From Kitasatospora kifunensis (lineage in GTDB: Bacteria; Actinomycetota; Actinomycetes; Streptomycetales; Streptomycetaceae): a DNA stretch of 64,000 nt. The stretch lies in NCBI RefSeq assembly GCF_014203855.1, contig NZ_JACHJV010000001.1, forward strand, positions 372,001 to 436,000, written 5' to 3'. The first letter of the stretch is position 1. Each line of letters starts with the position of its first letter. Positions 16,721-25,410 of this stretch are shown here, piece after piece. A program made the position numbers and the translations under genes. The notes under the pieces were generated by a model. The model searched no databases and was not told the origin of the DNA. It worked only from the letters and a program-made list of their open reading frames with translations.

Positions 16721-17752
16721 TCAACGTACCGGCGGCAGCAAGGCGCCGGCCCGCTTCACGGTGCGGATGACCGGAGCCGTCTCGATGGATCGGATCGCCT
16801 CCAGCGACCCGATCCGCTCCGTCAGATAGCGCGAGAGATCCAGCGGGTCACGACAGTTGACGGCCGCGAGCAGGTTGCTCGGCCCGGTCGTCAGCGCCAC
16901 CAGGGAGACCTCGGGGTGGTCCGCCATCGCGGCGGCCACCGTGGCGAGTTGGGACGGCCGCACGGAGAGCCACAACCGAGCCTCGGTGCGAAAGCCGAGC
17001 GCGGCAGGAGGGATGTCCGCCAGGAAGGCGAGCAGTCCGGCGCGGCGCAGGGCGGTCAGCCGCCGGCGCACGGTCGACTCCGACCAGCCGGTCGCCGCGG
17101 CGAGTTCGGCATGGGTCGCCCGCCCGTCGCGGGAGAGCAGGTCGAACAGCGGACGGTCGCCGGGGCTGAGGCCGTCAGCGCCGTCCTCGGCGGCCGCCAC
17201 CACGGACGGCGACGCGGAGGGCGACGCGGAGGGCGACGCAGGCGATGGCGGGGCGAGCAACGCGATCTGATCGGCGCTCAGCCGAGCCGGCCCGGCCCAG
17301 GTGTTGGGCAGTGCGTAGTGACCGAGCAGCAGGTGCGCGGAGACCGCGGTCACGCGGCTGGTCCGGGGCAGCTTGTGCAGCAGCAGCGCCTCGCTCTCCT
17401 CGGTGGAGGGCGTCTGGGTACTGCAGGAGATCTCGGTACCGCCGGAGAGCAGGTGGACGTAGGAGGTGTCGGTGCGGGCGGCCAGCGCCTTGGCGATCGG
17501 CTCCGCCGCGTCCGGCGTGCACTGCAGTCGGATCGTCCAGGCCTGGTAGCCGAGCCGAGCACCATTGAGACTGCCGACCACCCGCAGGATCCCGGCGGCG
17601 CGCAGGCGTCGGTAGCGACGCGCGACGGTGTTCTCGGAGACGCCCAGGACTTGGCCGACCAGCCGCAGCGGGGCCCGGCCTTCGATCTGCAGGGCATGCA
17701 CCAAGCCGCGATCGATCTCATCCAGTGTGACGGCATCCGTCTTCATGGCCAT
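16721..17752 (-). CDS. Lrp/AsnC-family regulator made of two tandem Lrp modules
   Basis: This 343-residue DNA-binding protein is about twice the usual Lrp length. The first module has LDEIDRGLVHALQIEGRAPL, VLGVSENTVARRYRRLRAAG and an RAM-like sensing domain. The second has LSPGDRPLFDLLSRDGRATH, ATGWSESTVRRRLTALRRAG and a second RAM domain ending SLEAIRSIETAPVIRTV. A low-complexity PASPSASPSASPSV linker joins them. The start is at 17752 (MAMKTDA), with 17746 as an alternative. It is divergent from the MFS gene at 17859, which is its likely target. Confidence 0.85.
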   Translation of the reverse strand: MAMKTDAVTLDEIDRGLVHALQIEGRAPLRLVGQVLGVSENTVARRYRRLRAAGILRVVGSLNGARLGYQAWTIRLQCTPDAAEPIAKALAARTDTSYVHLLSGGTEISCSTQTPSTEESEALLLHKLPRTSRVTAVSAHLLLGHYALPNTWAGPARLSADQIALLAPPSPASPSASPSASPSVVAAAEDGADGLSPGDRPLFDLLSRDGRATHAELAAATGWSESTVRRRLTALRRAGLLAFLADIPPAALGFRTEARLWLSVRPSQLATVAAAMADHPEVSLVALTTGPSNLLAAVNCRDPLDLSRYLTERIGSLEAIRSIETAPVIRTVKRAGALLPPVR

Positions 17753-17858
17753 TAGTCTGCCGGTTTCCACCGCCCAGGACAGGCTGGCTGGCGGCGGCAG
17801 GGCACCGAATCGGACCGTGGGGGCCAACCCAACCGTTCGATCCCCGCGGAGGACCCCC

Positions 17859-19307
17859 ATGCGCAAGTGGTGGCCCCTGGTGGCCGTCTGTCTCGGCACC
17901 TTCCTGTTCCTGCTCGACACCACCGTGCTGTCCGTCGCCCTACCCGCCATCGGAGCCGCGCTGGCCGCGCCGCTGGGCACGCTGCAATGGGTCGCCGACA
18001 GCTACCCGCTGGCACTCGCCGTGCTGATGCTCACGATGGGCTCGCTGGCCGACCGGCTCGGCGCGCGCACGCTCTACCTCGCCGGGCTGGCGGTCTTCGG
18101 CCTCGCCTCGCTGGCCTGCGGCCTGGCTCCCAGCGCGGGCGCGCTGATCGCCGCTCGCGGTCTCCAAGGCGTGGGCGGTGCGGCCATCGCCGTGACCACG
18201 CTCGCCCTGATCGGCTCGGTCTATCGGGGGCCCGACCTGGGCCGGGCGATGGGGGTGTTCGGCGCGGTGACGGGCCTGGCCGCCGCAGCCGGGCCGATGC
18301 TCGGCGGCCTGCTGACCCAGTACCTCGGCTGGCGGGCGGTCTTCCTGCTCAACCTGCCCTTCGTCGCCGCCACCATCGTGCTCTCGGCACGGGTGCTGGA
18401 GAGCCGGGCGCGCACCTGGCAGCGGCCGACGTCAGCGGCACGGCTCGACCTGCCCGGTGCGGCCACATTCGCGCTCTGCGCGGGCTCGCTGACCTACGCC
18501 CTGACCCTGGTCGGCCGGCACGGCTGGGCCTCAGCACCGGTGCTCGGCCTGCTGCTGCTCGCCGCACTCGCGCTCGGCGCCTTCGTCCGAGTCGAACTGG
18601 GCAGCCCCGCACCCCTGTTGGACGTTCGGGTGTTCGCCAGGCCGGCCCTGTCGGCCGTGCTGCTCTGCGTTGTCGCCACCACCGCTGCCTTCGCGGCCCT
18701 GGTCTACACCTCGCTCTGGCTGCAGTCCACTCTCGGCCTGAGCCCGGTGCGCGCGGGACTGGCCATGATGCCCCTCGCCCTGGCCTCCTTCGCCACCTCC
18801 CTGACCAGCGGCCGCACCCTGCACGGCAGGTCACCGCGCGCGATCCTCACCGCCGGGCTGCTGCTCAGCGGCATCGGCTGCGCGCTGCAGGCGGGCTTGG
18901 GCGAGCACTCCTCCGCCGCGTCCCTCACGCTGGGGCTGCCCGTCACCGGGGTCGGGGTCGGCCTGCTGGGCCCGGCGCTGGGCACGGCGGTCTTCGCCGC
19001 GCTGCCACCCGAGCGCAGCGGCATGGCCGCTGGAGCGATGACCACCTTCCGGCAATTGGGCCAGACACTCGGGATCGCGGTCTTCGGCATGCTGTTCCAG
19101 CAGGGCAGCAACGCCTACGACGGGCTGAACCGGGTACTGATCGCCGCTGCGGCCGCCGGGTTCCTGGGGGCGGTGGTCGCCTGCGTCTTTGCACCGAGGG
19201 GTGGGACGGAGGGTGGGACGGAGCGCCGGGAAGCTGCTCAACCGGCGCCGAGCAGCACTGCCGACGGCGACGGCGGCGCGGCCTGGAGCGGCAAGCGCGA
19301 TGCGTAG
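17859..19307 (+). CDS. MFS exporter of the DHA2/EmrB family
   Basis: This 482-residue efflux transporter has its ATG at 17859 after GCGGAGGAC. The first helix is LVAVCLGTFLFLLDTTVLSV with the LDTTVLSVALPAI motif of drug:H+ antiporters. SLADRLGARTLYLAGLAVFG is the MFS signature loop, and GLAAAAGPMLGGLLTQYLGWRAVF is motif C. About 12-14 membrane helices are visible. The hydrophilic tail (EGGTERREAAQPAPSS) is low complexity. It is divergent from the double-Lrp gene with 106 bp between starts, which suggests local control and amino-acid or related metabolite export. Confidence 0.86.
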   Translation: MRKWWPLVAVCLGTFLFLLDTTVLSVALPAIGAALAAPLGTLQWVADSYPLALAVLMLTMGSLADRLGARTLYLAGLAVFGLASLACGLAPSAGALIAARGLQGVGGAAIAVTTLALIGSVYRGPDLGRAMGVFGAVTGLAAAAGPMLGGLLTQYLGWRAVFLLNLPFVAATIVLSARVLESRARTWQRPTSAARLDLPGAATFALCAGSLTYALTLVGRHGWASAPVLGLLLLAALALGAFVRVELGSPAPLLDVRVFARPALSAVLLCVVATTAAFAALVYTSLWLQSTLGLSPVRAGLAMMPLALASFATSLTSGRTLHGRSPRAILTAGLLLSGIGCALQAGLGEHSSAASLTLGLPVTGVGVGLLGPALGTAVFAALPPERSGMAAGAMTTFRQLGQTLGIAVFGMLFQQGSNAYDGLNRVLIAAAAAGFLGAVVACVFAPRGGTEGGTERREAAQPAPSSTADGDGGAAWSGKRDA

Positions 19308-19340
19308 GGTTCCGCGTGATAGCAGCCGTCCTCTTCCAGC

Positions 19341-19364
19341 CTTGTGCCGTTCGGCACGAAGCGG
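19341..19364. terminator. Possible weak terminator after the MFS gene
   Basis: GTGCCG and CGGCAC are separated by only two bases and flanked by short partial complementarity. This makes a small hairpin about 40 bp past the MFS stop. It is weaker than other hairpins in the window. Confidence 0.35.
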
Positions 19365-19402
19365 ACCAACCCCTTCAACATCCGCACGCCTGCCACCACC
19401 AG

Positions 19403-19788
19403 TTACCCCCTGTCACGCGCGGTCGGGTCACCGCGGTGGGCGAGGCCGCTCAGGACCAGTTGGAGGCCGAAGTCGAACGCGTGATCAGCGTTGTGGGTGC
19501 CCTGGTGGGCCTGGCCGGCCGCGCTGCCCACCCGAGCCGCGAGGGGGTAGCGGGCAGGGTCGAAGACCCGGGCCAGCAGGGGTTCGTTGGCGGCCCACCA
19601 CTGCTCGTCGGACATAGCGCTGTCGCGGACGGCAGCCTGGGCGTCCAAGGTGGTGCGGGCGACCGACTCGACGAAGCGCAGGACGAAGGCGAGGGCGGCG
19701 TCCAACTCGATGTCGTCGAAGCCCAGGCCCTCGAAAGCCCGCAACTCGGCTTCGAGGAGGTCGCGGCCGCCGAGGGCTTCGCCTCCTT
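19403..19788 (-). pseudogene. 5'-truncated TetR-family regulator (C-terminal domain only)
   Basis: The minus strand encodes a C-terminal TetR ligand domain: LLEAELRAFEGLGFDDIELD, AALAFVLRFVESVARTTLDA, SDEQWWAANEPLLARVFDPA and HAFDFGLQLVLSGLAH. The N-terminal helix-turn-helix is missing. Upstream of about 19788 the frame continues only as the antisense of the neighbouring glyoxalase fragment. A TetR protein needs about 65 more N-terminal residues, so this cannot bind DNA. It is read as a deletion relic. Confidence 0.75.
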
Positions 19789-20056
19789 GGCCCGCGAGGA
19801 CGCCGCGAACGTGATCTACCTCCAGCGCGGCCTGGAAGTCCTGCCCGCCGACTTCCGGGACCAGCACGCGGCTGGCGTCATCATCGCGTTCACGGTGACC
19901 GATCTGGAGGCCGAGCAGGAGCGACTGCGCGAGGAGGGGGTGGCCATCACCATGCCGCTGCGCGAGGAACCTTGGGGCGAGCGCCTACTGCAGGTCACCG
20001 ACCCCAACGGCGTGGTCGTCCAGCTCGTCGACTGGGTAACCCCCTGCGCACGCTGA
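19775..20056 (+). pseudogene. 5'-truncated glyoxalase/VOC-family protein (C-terminal part only)
   Basis: The plus strand encodes 93 residues ending in a typical VOC domain: NVIYLQRGLEVLPADFRDQ, VIIAFTVTDLEAEQERLREE, MPLREEPWGERLLQVTDPNG and VVVQLVDW. The first beta-alpha unit (about 35 residues) is missing and no start codon with a ribosome site fits. It lies back to back with the TetR remnant, which lost its own 5' end at the same point. One deletion in a divergent tetR/glyoxalase pair explains both. Confidence 0.75.
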
Positions 20057-20119
20057 CCGCAACAGGCGTGTGCCAGGGTGTCGGTGGCCAGGTCGAAGCG
20101 AGAACCGAGGAGAGAGCTC

Positions 20120-20665
20120 ATGGCGCAACGCGCGCTGATCGCAGCAGTGGGTGGCCGGCAGCCGGTGGTGGACGCGCAGTGTTTCGTCGCGCCCATGGCG
20201 GTCGTGGTCGGGGAGGTGACCCTGCACCCCGGCGCCAGCGTCTGGTACGGGGCGGTGCTGCGCGCCGACTGCGGGCCGATCGTGATCGGCGCGGGCAGCA
20301 ACGTGCAGGACAACTGTTCGCTCCACGTCGACCTCGGGTTCCCCATGACGATCGGCGAGCGGGTCTCGATCGGGCACAACGCCGTGCTGCACGGTTGCAC
20401 CGTCGAGGACGGCAGCCTGGTCGGAATGGGCGCCACCGTGCTCAACGGCGCGGTGATCGGCGCCGGTTCGATCGTCGCGGCGCAGGCGCTGGTCCCGCAG
20501 GGCATGCAGGTGCCGCCGGGCTCACTGGTCGCCGGGGTACCCGCCAAGGTAAAGCGCCCGCTGACCGAGGAGGAGCGCGAGGCGATCAGCGTCAACGCCG
20601 TGCTGTACGTCGACCTCGCCAAGGCTCACCAGACGGCGCTCAGCGAACACGAGGACGCGGGCTGA
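20120..20665 (+). CDS. Gamma-class carbonic anhydrase family protein (left-handed beta-helix)
   Basis: This 181-residue cytosolic protein has its ATG at 20120 after GGAGAGAG. Hexapeptide repeats run through most of it (VAPMAVVVGEVTLHPGASVW, VIGAGSNVQDNCSLHVD, IGERVSIGHNAVLHGC, VEDGSLVGMGATVLNGAVIG), building a trimeric left-handed beta-helix. The three zinc histidines are His69, His86 and His91. PPGSLVAGVPAKVKRPLTEEE closes the helix as in YrdA/CaiE-type proteins. Carbonic anhydrase activity is only proven in some of this family. It stands alone. Confidence 0.85.
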   Translation: MAQRALIAAVGGRQPVVDAQCFVAPMAVVVGEVTLHPGASVWYGAVLRADCGPIVIGAGSNVQDNCSLHVDLGFPMTIGERVSIGHNAVLHGCTVEDGSLVGMGATVLNGAVIGAGSIVAAQALVPQGMQVPPGSLVAGVPAKVKRPLTEEEREAISVNAVLYVDLAKAHQTALSEHEDAG

Positions 20666-20822
20666 CGCACCCGCCGTCCGTACTCCCGCACCCGGGGGCC
20701 GGCAAACCGTCAACCTCAGGTCTAGGGTGAGAGATCAACCCCTTCGGCTCCCCGGAATCCTTACTTCCGCTTGCCCTCGCCTTCCCTTTCCCCCTCTGGC
20801 TGCGACTGATTCTGTCCGCGCT

Positions 20823-20957
20823 CTCAGCCCGCACTCAGCCTTCCCTCAGGAAAGTCGCTGAGGTTGACTCCATGTCAGCATGCGCGGCCGACCGGGAGAG
20901 CGCCAGGGCCCGGCGGCGGACACCGCTCGGCGGCTGACGCCAGACGTCGGACGTCTG
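20823..20957 (+). promoter_or_regulatory. 11-bp direct repeats and a palindrome upstream of the histidine kinase
   Basis: CTCAGCC (20823), CTCAGCC (20834) and CTCAGG (20845) are spaced exactly 11 bp apart, the layout of an OmpR-family response regulator site, followed by CTGAGGTTGACT. Further on, CAGACGTC (20941-20948) and GACGTCTG (20950-20957) form a perfect inverted repeat around one base. The whole 20666-20983 stretch contains no gene. Confidence 0.5.
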
Positions 20958-20983
20958 AAATCCGCAGGATGACGGGGAGTGGG

Positions 20984-22546
20984 ATGGCCGATCAAGTGGC
21001 GCACGTCGAGATATCGCACGGCCAGGTGGCGGACGGCACGCAGCCGAGCGGCGGCGGGTCCGCGCAGGGGATCGGCGGCAGGCTCGCCCGGGTGTCGCTG
21101 CGGGGACGGCTGGTGCTGCTGACGGTGGTGGCGATCTCGTTGGCCGTGGTGGTCTGCTCGACGGCGAGCTGGTTCCTCGCCCGTGATCGGATGATCAATC
21201 AGGTCGACCAGACTCTGAAGCAGTCCGTCGGGCCCATCAGCAAGACCGCGGTGCGCCACCTGGCCAGCCTGTGCGGGGGTACCGAACCGTACGACACCGG
21301 CCTCGCCATCCCCACCGTGGTCTTCGCCACCGGCCGGTCCTGCCCGCCGGACGGCGGCGACAGGGTCGTGGTGACCCCGGGGGACGTGGCCATCGCGGCC
21401 GGCTCGAACACCGACTCCCATGCCGCCAGCCGGATCCGGACCGGCCGCACCAGGAGCGGAAAGTCGGTGCGGGTCTACGTGATAGGCATGCCGGCCAACC
21501 AACCCCGAGGCAGCACCGCGCCGATGGCCGTCCTGGTCTCCCAGCCACTCGCCCCGGTCCAGCAGGCCCTTCGCGAACTCGCCCTCTTTCTCGCTGCCCT
21601 GGCCGCCGTGGTCATCACCGGCACCGCCCTGGGCGCGCGATGGATCGCCCGCACCGCGCTCCGTCCGGTGAAGCAACTCACCGAGGCCGTCGAGCAGATC
21701 GCCCGGACCCAGGAGCCCGGCACCACCATCACCGTCTTCGGCCGCGACGAGATCGCCCGACTGAGCGAGTCCTTCAACGCCATGAGCACCGCGCTGGCCA
21801 GCTCACGCGACCGCCAGTCCCGGCTGATCGCCGACGCCGGGCACGAGTTGCGCACCCCGCTGACCTCGCTGCGCACCAACGTGGACCTGCTGGTGCGCAG
21901 CGACCAGACCGGCCGGGCACTGCCGGAGCAGACCCGCGGTCGCATGCTCGCCACCATGAAGGCGCAGCTGGTGGAGCTGTCGACACTCATCAACGACCTG
22001 CTGGAGCTCTCCCGCCCCACCCGCGCGGTCGGCACCAAGTCGCTGGAGGTGGTGGCGCTGCACGAGGTTGCGGCCCGCGCCCTGGACCGGGCCCGACTGC
22101 GCGGCCCCGGGCTGGCGTTCACCGTGGACCTGCACCCCTGGTACGTACGGGCCGACGCGCACACCATGGAGCGGGCCGTGATCAACCTGCTGGACAACGC
22201 GGTGAAGTTCAGCCCGCCGGGCGGTGCGATCGACGTGCGGCTGCGGTCCGGGACGCTGACCGTCCGGGACCACGGCCCCGGCATACCGGCGGAAGACCTG
22301 CCACACGTCTTCGACCGCTTCTGGCGCTCGCCCTCCGCCCGGCAGCTGCCGGGCTCCGGCCTCGGCCTGGCGATCGTGGCGCAGGCGATCCGGGAGGCGG
22401 GCGGCGAGGTGTCACTGGGGGCCGCCGAAGCCGAGCCTGCCGGGGCGAGTGCGGGGGCCATCGAGGCGGGCGGAGCCGTGGCGACCATCCAACTGCCCGG
22501 TACGCCAACGGCTCCGCCGCCCCCTGCCTCTGCCCCGGGGAACTAG
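20984..22546 (+). CDS. Orphan sensor histidine kinase (MprB/CseC type)
   Basis: This 520-residue membrane kinase has its ATG at 20984, preceded by GGGGAGTGGG; an ATG at 20969 is possible. Two membrane segments (LVLLTVVAISLAVVVCSTAS and LALFLAALAAVVITGTALGA) flank an extracellular domain of about 120 residues. A HAMP domain (RTALRPVKQLTEAVEQIART), the H-box DAGHELRTPLTSL with phospho-acceptor His287, the N-box NLLDNAVKF and the G boxes DHGPGIP and GSGLGLAI follow. A response regulator normally precedes such genes but none is present here. Its stop overlaps that of the convergent MFS gene. Confidence 0.9.
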   Translation: MADQVAHVEISHGQVADGTQPSGGGSAQGIGGRLARVSLRGRLVLLTVVAISLAVVVCSTASWFLARDRMINQVDQTLKQSVGPISKTAVRHLASLCGGTEPYDTGLAIPTVVFATGRSCPPDGGDRVVVTPGDVAIAAGSNTDSHAASRIRTGRTRSGKSVRVYVIGMPANQPRGSTAPMAVLVSQPLAPVQQALRELALFLAALAAVVITGTALGARWIARTALRPVKQLTEAVEQIARTQEPGTTITVFGRDEIARLSESFNAMSTALASSRDRQSRLIADAGHELRTPLTSLRTNVDLLVRSDQTGRALPEQTRGRMLATMKAQLVELSTLINDLLELSRPTRAVGTKSLEVVALHEVAARALDRARLRGPGLAFTVDLHPWYVRADAHTMERAVINLLDNAVKFSPPGGAIDVRLRSGTLTVRDHGPGIPAEDLPHVFDRFWRSPSARQLPGSGLGLAIVAQAIREAGGEVSLGAAEAEPAGASAGAIEAGGAVATIQLPGTPTAPPPPASAPGN

Positions 22547-23733
22547 GCGGACGCAGCCACGGGCGACCCGGCCACCGCACCGCGCGCCGAGCGGCGCTCC
22601 AACGCGGCCGAGAGCACGGCCAGGAGCAGCGCCGAGCCGGTCAGCAGCGCGCCGACCCAGTTGGGCGCGGTGTAGCCCAGGCCGGCCGAGATGACCAGCC
22701 CGCCGAGCCACGCGGCCAGCGCGTTGCCCAGGTTGAAGGCGCCGATGTTCACCGCCGAGGCCAGCGTGGGGGCCTGCGAGGTCTGGTCCAGCACCCGCTT
22801 CTGCAGCGGTGGCACGGTGGCGAAGCCGAAGGCACCGAGCAGCGGCACGGTGATCGCGGCGGCGAGCTGGTGGTGCGCGGTGACGGTGAACAGGGCCAGG
22901 GTCACGGCCAGCGCGCCGAGCGAGACGTAGAGCATCGGCATCAGCGCGCGGTCCGCGAAGCGTCCGCCGACCAGGTTGCCGATCACCATGCCCACCCCGA
23001 AGAGCGCCAGCAGCCAGCCGACCGCGGACTGCGGGAAACCGGCCGGACCGGTCATCATCGGCGTGATGTAGGTGATCGCGGCGAAGACGCCGCCGAAGCC
23101 GAGCACGGTCATCGCCATCGCGAGCGCCACCTGCACGTTGCGGAAGGCCGCCAACTCGCGCCGCAGCGCGCCGCCGGCGGCCGGGCTCGGCAGCTGCGGG
23201 ACCAGCGCGGCGACTCCGGCCAGACCGACCAGGCCGATCACCGCCACCACGGCGAAGGTGGCCCGCCAGCCGTAGTGCTGGCCGATCAGGGTGCCCAGCG
23301 GCACGCCCACCACGTTGGCCACGGTCAGGCCGGTGAACATCAGCGCGATCGCCCCGGCCCGACGCTGCGGCGCGACCAGGCCGGCGGCGACCACCGAGCC
23401 GATGCCGAAGAAGGCGCCGTGCGCGAGCGAGGCGATCACCCGGCCGACCAGCAGCAGCGCGAAGCTCGGCGCGACGGCGCACAGCGCGTTGCCCAGCACG
23501 AAGACGCCCATCAACAGCATCAGCATCAGCTTGCGCGGGATCCGCGTGCCCAGCGCGGTCAGCAGCGGAGCGCCGAGCACCACACCGAGCGCGTAGCCGG
23601 TGACCAGGAAGCCCGCGGTGGGGATCGAGAGGTGGAAGTCCGAGGCCACCTGCGGGAGCAGGCCGGCCGCGACGAACTCGGTGGTGCCGATGCCGAAGGC
23701 GCCTATCGCCAGGGCCAGCAGTGCGAGGGGCAT
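22543..23733 (-). CDS. DHA1-type MFS exporter (Cmx/AraJ-like)
   Basis: This 396-residue, 12-TM transporter starts at the ATG at 23733 because GGAGGGC lies 8 bases upstream; a longer frame begins at 23784. LAIGAFGIGTTEFVAAGLLPQV is the first helix with the TTEFVxxGLLP motif of the arabinose/chloramphenicol exporter group. LTALGTRIPRKLMLMLLMGV, and RVIASLAHGAFFGIGSVVAA continue the pattern. Sugars, chloramphenicol or other small molecules are possible substrates. It is divergent from a MarR gene with an AT-rich palindromic operator between them. Confidence 0.87.
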   Translation of the reverse strand: MPLALLALAIGAFGIGTTEFVAAGLLPQVASDFHLSIPTAGFLVTGYALGVVLGAPLLTALGTRIPRKLMLMLLMGVFVLGNALCAVAPSFALLLVGRVIASLAHGAFFGIGSVVAAGLVAPQRRAGAIALMFTGLTVANVVGVPLGTLIGQHYGWRATFAVVAVIGLVGLAGVAALVPQLPSPAAGGALRRELAAFRNVQVALAMAMTVLGFGGVFAAITYITPMMTGPAGFPQSAVGWLLALFGVGMVIGNLVGGRFADRALMPMLYVSLGALAVTLALFTVTAHHQLAAAITVPLLGAFGFATVPPLQKRVLDQTSQAPTLASAVNIGAFNLGNALAAWLGGLVISAGLGYTAPNWVGALLTGSALLLAVLSAALERRSARGAVAGSPVAASA

Positions 23734-23770
23734 GGGGAGCCGCCCTCCAGGGTTATTGCGTTCGGTCATT

Positions 23771-23812
23771 ACAAGCTTCGACAATAATTGTATGCGCTGA
23801 ATACTTGCAAAC
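23771..23812. promoter_or_regulatory. AT-rich operator between the MFS and MarR genes
   Basis: ACAATAATTGT (23781-23791) is a perfect palindrome inside a larger TACAA...TTGTA arrangement (about 23770-23792), and ACTTGCAA lies nearby. Such AT-rich dyads in a GC-rich genome are typical MarR sites covering both divergent promoters. Confidence 0.55.
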
Positions 23813-23895
23813 GCGGGCTATTTTGCCGTGGAGCTATCCTGGACCTCCGACCGGCTGGACAAGGGCAGCCGGACAAGCGCACCGAGGAGCCGAAC

Positions 23896-24351
23896 GTGAG
23901 CGAGCAGGTCGGACGGGGTCTCGCCCAGGGGTGGTGCGCGCTCTCCGCCCTGCACAGTCGGATCGAGGCGCACATCGAGCGGGCCCTGCAGGCCGGGCAC
24001 GAGCTGAGCGTGCGCGAGTACTCGCTGCTGGACGTGCTGAGCGGACAGCACTCCGGCGAGGGCGGCCACCTGCGGATGAGCCAGGTCGCCGAGTCCGTCC
24101 TGCTCAGTCAGAGCGCGACCACCCGCCTGGTCTCCCGCCTGGAGGACCGCGGCCTGCTCTCGCGCTACCTCTGCCCCACCGACCGCCGCGGCATCTACAC
24201 CGAGGTCACCGACGCGGGCCGGGCCCTGCTGACGAAGGCCCGCCCGACCAACGACGCCGCACTGCGCGAAGCCCTCACCGAGGCCGCCGCCCGCCCCGAA
24301 CTCGCCCCCCTGGTGGCCGCGGTCCACACCCTCTGGGCACCAACGGACTGA
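23896..24351 (+). CDS. MarR-family regulator
   Basis: This 151-residue winged-helix protein starts at GTG 23896, six bases after GAGGAGC. VREYSLLDVLSGQHSGEGGH leads to the helix-turn-helix MSQVAESVLLSQSATTRLVS, and the wing is RYLCPTDRRGIYTEVTDAG with the DRRG motif. The long, helical N- and C-termini form the dimer interface. It probably represses the divergent MFS gene and itself through the dyad at 23781. The stop is 25 bp from the phosphotransferase gene, so those may be co-transcribed. Confidence 0.87.
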   Translation: MSEQVGRGLAQGWCALSALHSRIEAHIERALQAGHELSVREYSLLDVLSGQHSGEGGHLRMSQVAESVLLSQSATTRLVSRLEDRGLLSRYLCPTDRRGIYTEVTDAGRALLTKARPTNDAALREALTEAAARPELAPLVAAVHTLWAPTD

Positions 24352-24376
24352 GGGCGAGCGGCAGTTGGGAGGCGAC

Positions 24377-25168
24377 ATGTCGCAGATCGAGCCACCGGCC
24401 GAAGAAGTACTCGCCGGTGGCGGCGTCAACCACGTGGTCCGGGTCGGCTCGACCGTCCGACGGCCCACGGGCCCGTGGACGCGCACCGTCCACGCGTTGC
24501 TGGACCACCTGCGCGCGGCCGGATTCACCGCCGCCCCACGTGCGCACGGTTTCGACGCTCAGGGCCGCGAGATCCTCGACTTCCTCCCCGGCCAGGTGAG
24601 CGGCTACCCGCTACCGGCGCCCGTGCGCTCGGACGCCACGCTGCTGGCCATGGCCGCGCTGCTGCGCGAGTACCACGACGCGACGGTCGGGTTCACCCCG
24701 CCTGTCGCCGCGCACTGGTACTGGGCGGCGCAGGCGCCGGCCGAAGTGATCTGCCACGGGGACGTCGCTCCCTACAACTGCGTCTTCCGCGACGGGCGAC
24801 CGGTCGCGTTCATCGATTTCGACACCGCCCACCCCGGCCCCCGCATCCACGATGTCGCCTACGCGGCCTACCGCTTCGTCCCGCTGACCGCACCGGACAA
24901 TCCCGACTTCACCCTGCCGCTCGACGAACAAGCCCGCCGGCTACGCCTGTTCGCCGATGCCTACCGGCTCGGCGCCGCCGATCGGGCGGTCCTGGCCCAC
25001 ACCGCCCGGGACCGCCTCGAGCAGTTGGTACGCCATCTGCACCACCAGGCCGCCCAGGGCAGCGCCGCCTTCGCCGAGCACCTCGCCGCCGGCCACGACA
25101 CCCGCTACCGAACCGACGCCGCCCACCTCGCCCGCCACGCGGCACTCTTCACGGCGGCACTCAGCTGA
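24377..25168 (+). CDS. Aminoglycoside phosphotransferase-family kinase
   Basis: This 263-residue protein has its ATG at 24377 after GGGAGGCGAC. It has the APH/choline-kinase catalytic loop EVICHGDVAPYNCVFRDG (H-G-D-x-x-x-x-N) and the magnesium motif VAFIDFDTAHPGPRIHDVAYA. The N-terminal lobe is short (GGVNHVVRVGSTVRRPTGPW), and a normal VK nucleotide-binding lysine is not obvious. The family includes antibiotic kinases and many small-molecule kinases of unknown substrate, so resistance should not be assumed. It follows the MarR gene by 25 bp on the same strand. Confidence 0.8.
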   Translation: MSQIEPPAEEVLAGGGVNHVVRVGSTVRRPTGPWTRTVHALLDHLRAAGFTAAPRAHGFDAQGREILDFLPGQVSGYPLPAPVRSDATLLAMAALLREYHDATVGFTPPVAAHWYWAAQAPAEVICHGDVAPYNCVFRDGRPVAFIDFDTAHPGPRIHDVAYAAYRFVPLTAPDNPDFTLPLDEQARRLRLFADAYRLGAADRAVLAHTARDRLEQLVRHLHHQAAQGSAAFAEHLAAGHDTRYRTDAAHLARHAALFTAALS

Positions 25169-25410
25169 GAGGCCGTGCAACCGCAACCGCAGGCGCAGGC
25201 GTCAGCGGATGCCGGGCCGGCGGATGTCGGCTTAGCCTGTGAGAGGCGTTCCCGCCTGACGGCGGCCGCCGTTCGGGTGCGCCCGAGGCAGGGATCGCGC
25301 GACGCTGCGGCTCCGGCTACCGCCGGCCGGGCTCGCCCGACTTGCCCGACCGCCTGCCCGCCGCGCCTGCGGACTCCTACCGAAGGCGTCACTGCTCCAC
25401 CGGAGGCGTC

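Noticed and set aside
17867..19770. Long plus frame overlapping the MFS gene and leading into the glyoxalase part
   Set aside because: Arg/Pro-rich shadow of the MFS gene until about 19770; only the last 93 codons resemble a protein family.
20640..20834. Minus-strand frame that could be a missing response regulator
   Set aside because: 64 residues, basic and low-complexity; no receiver or winged-helix motifs.
24377..25168. Calling this gene an antibiotic resistance determinant
   Set aside because: Only the general APH catalytic loop is visible; the family has many non-antibiotic kinases and the N-lobe is atypical.
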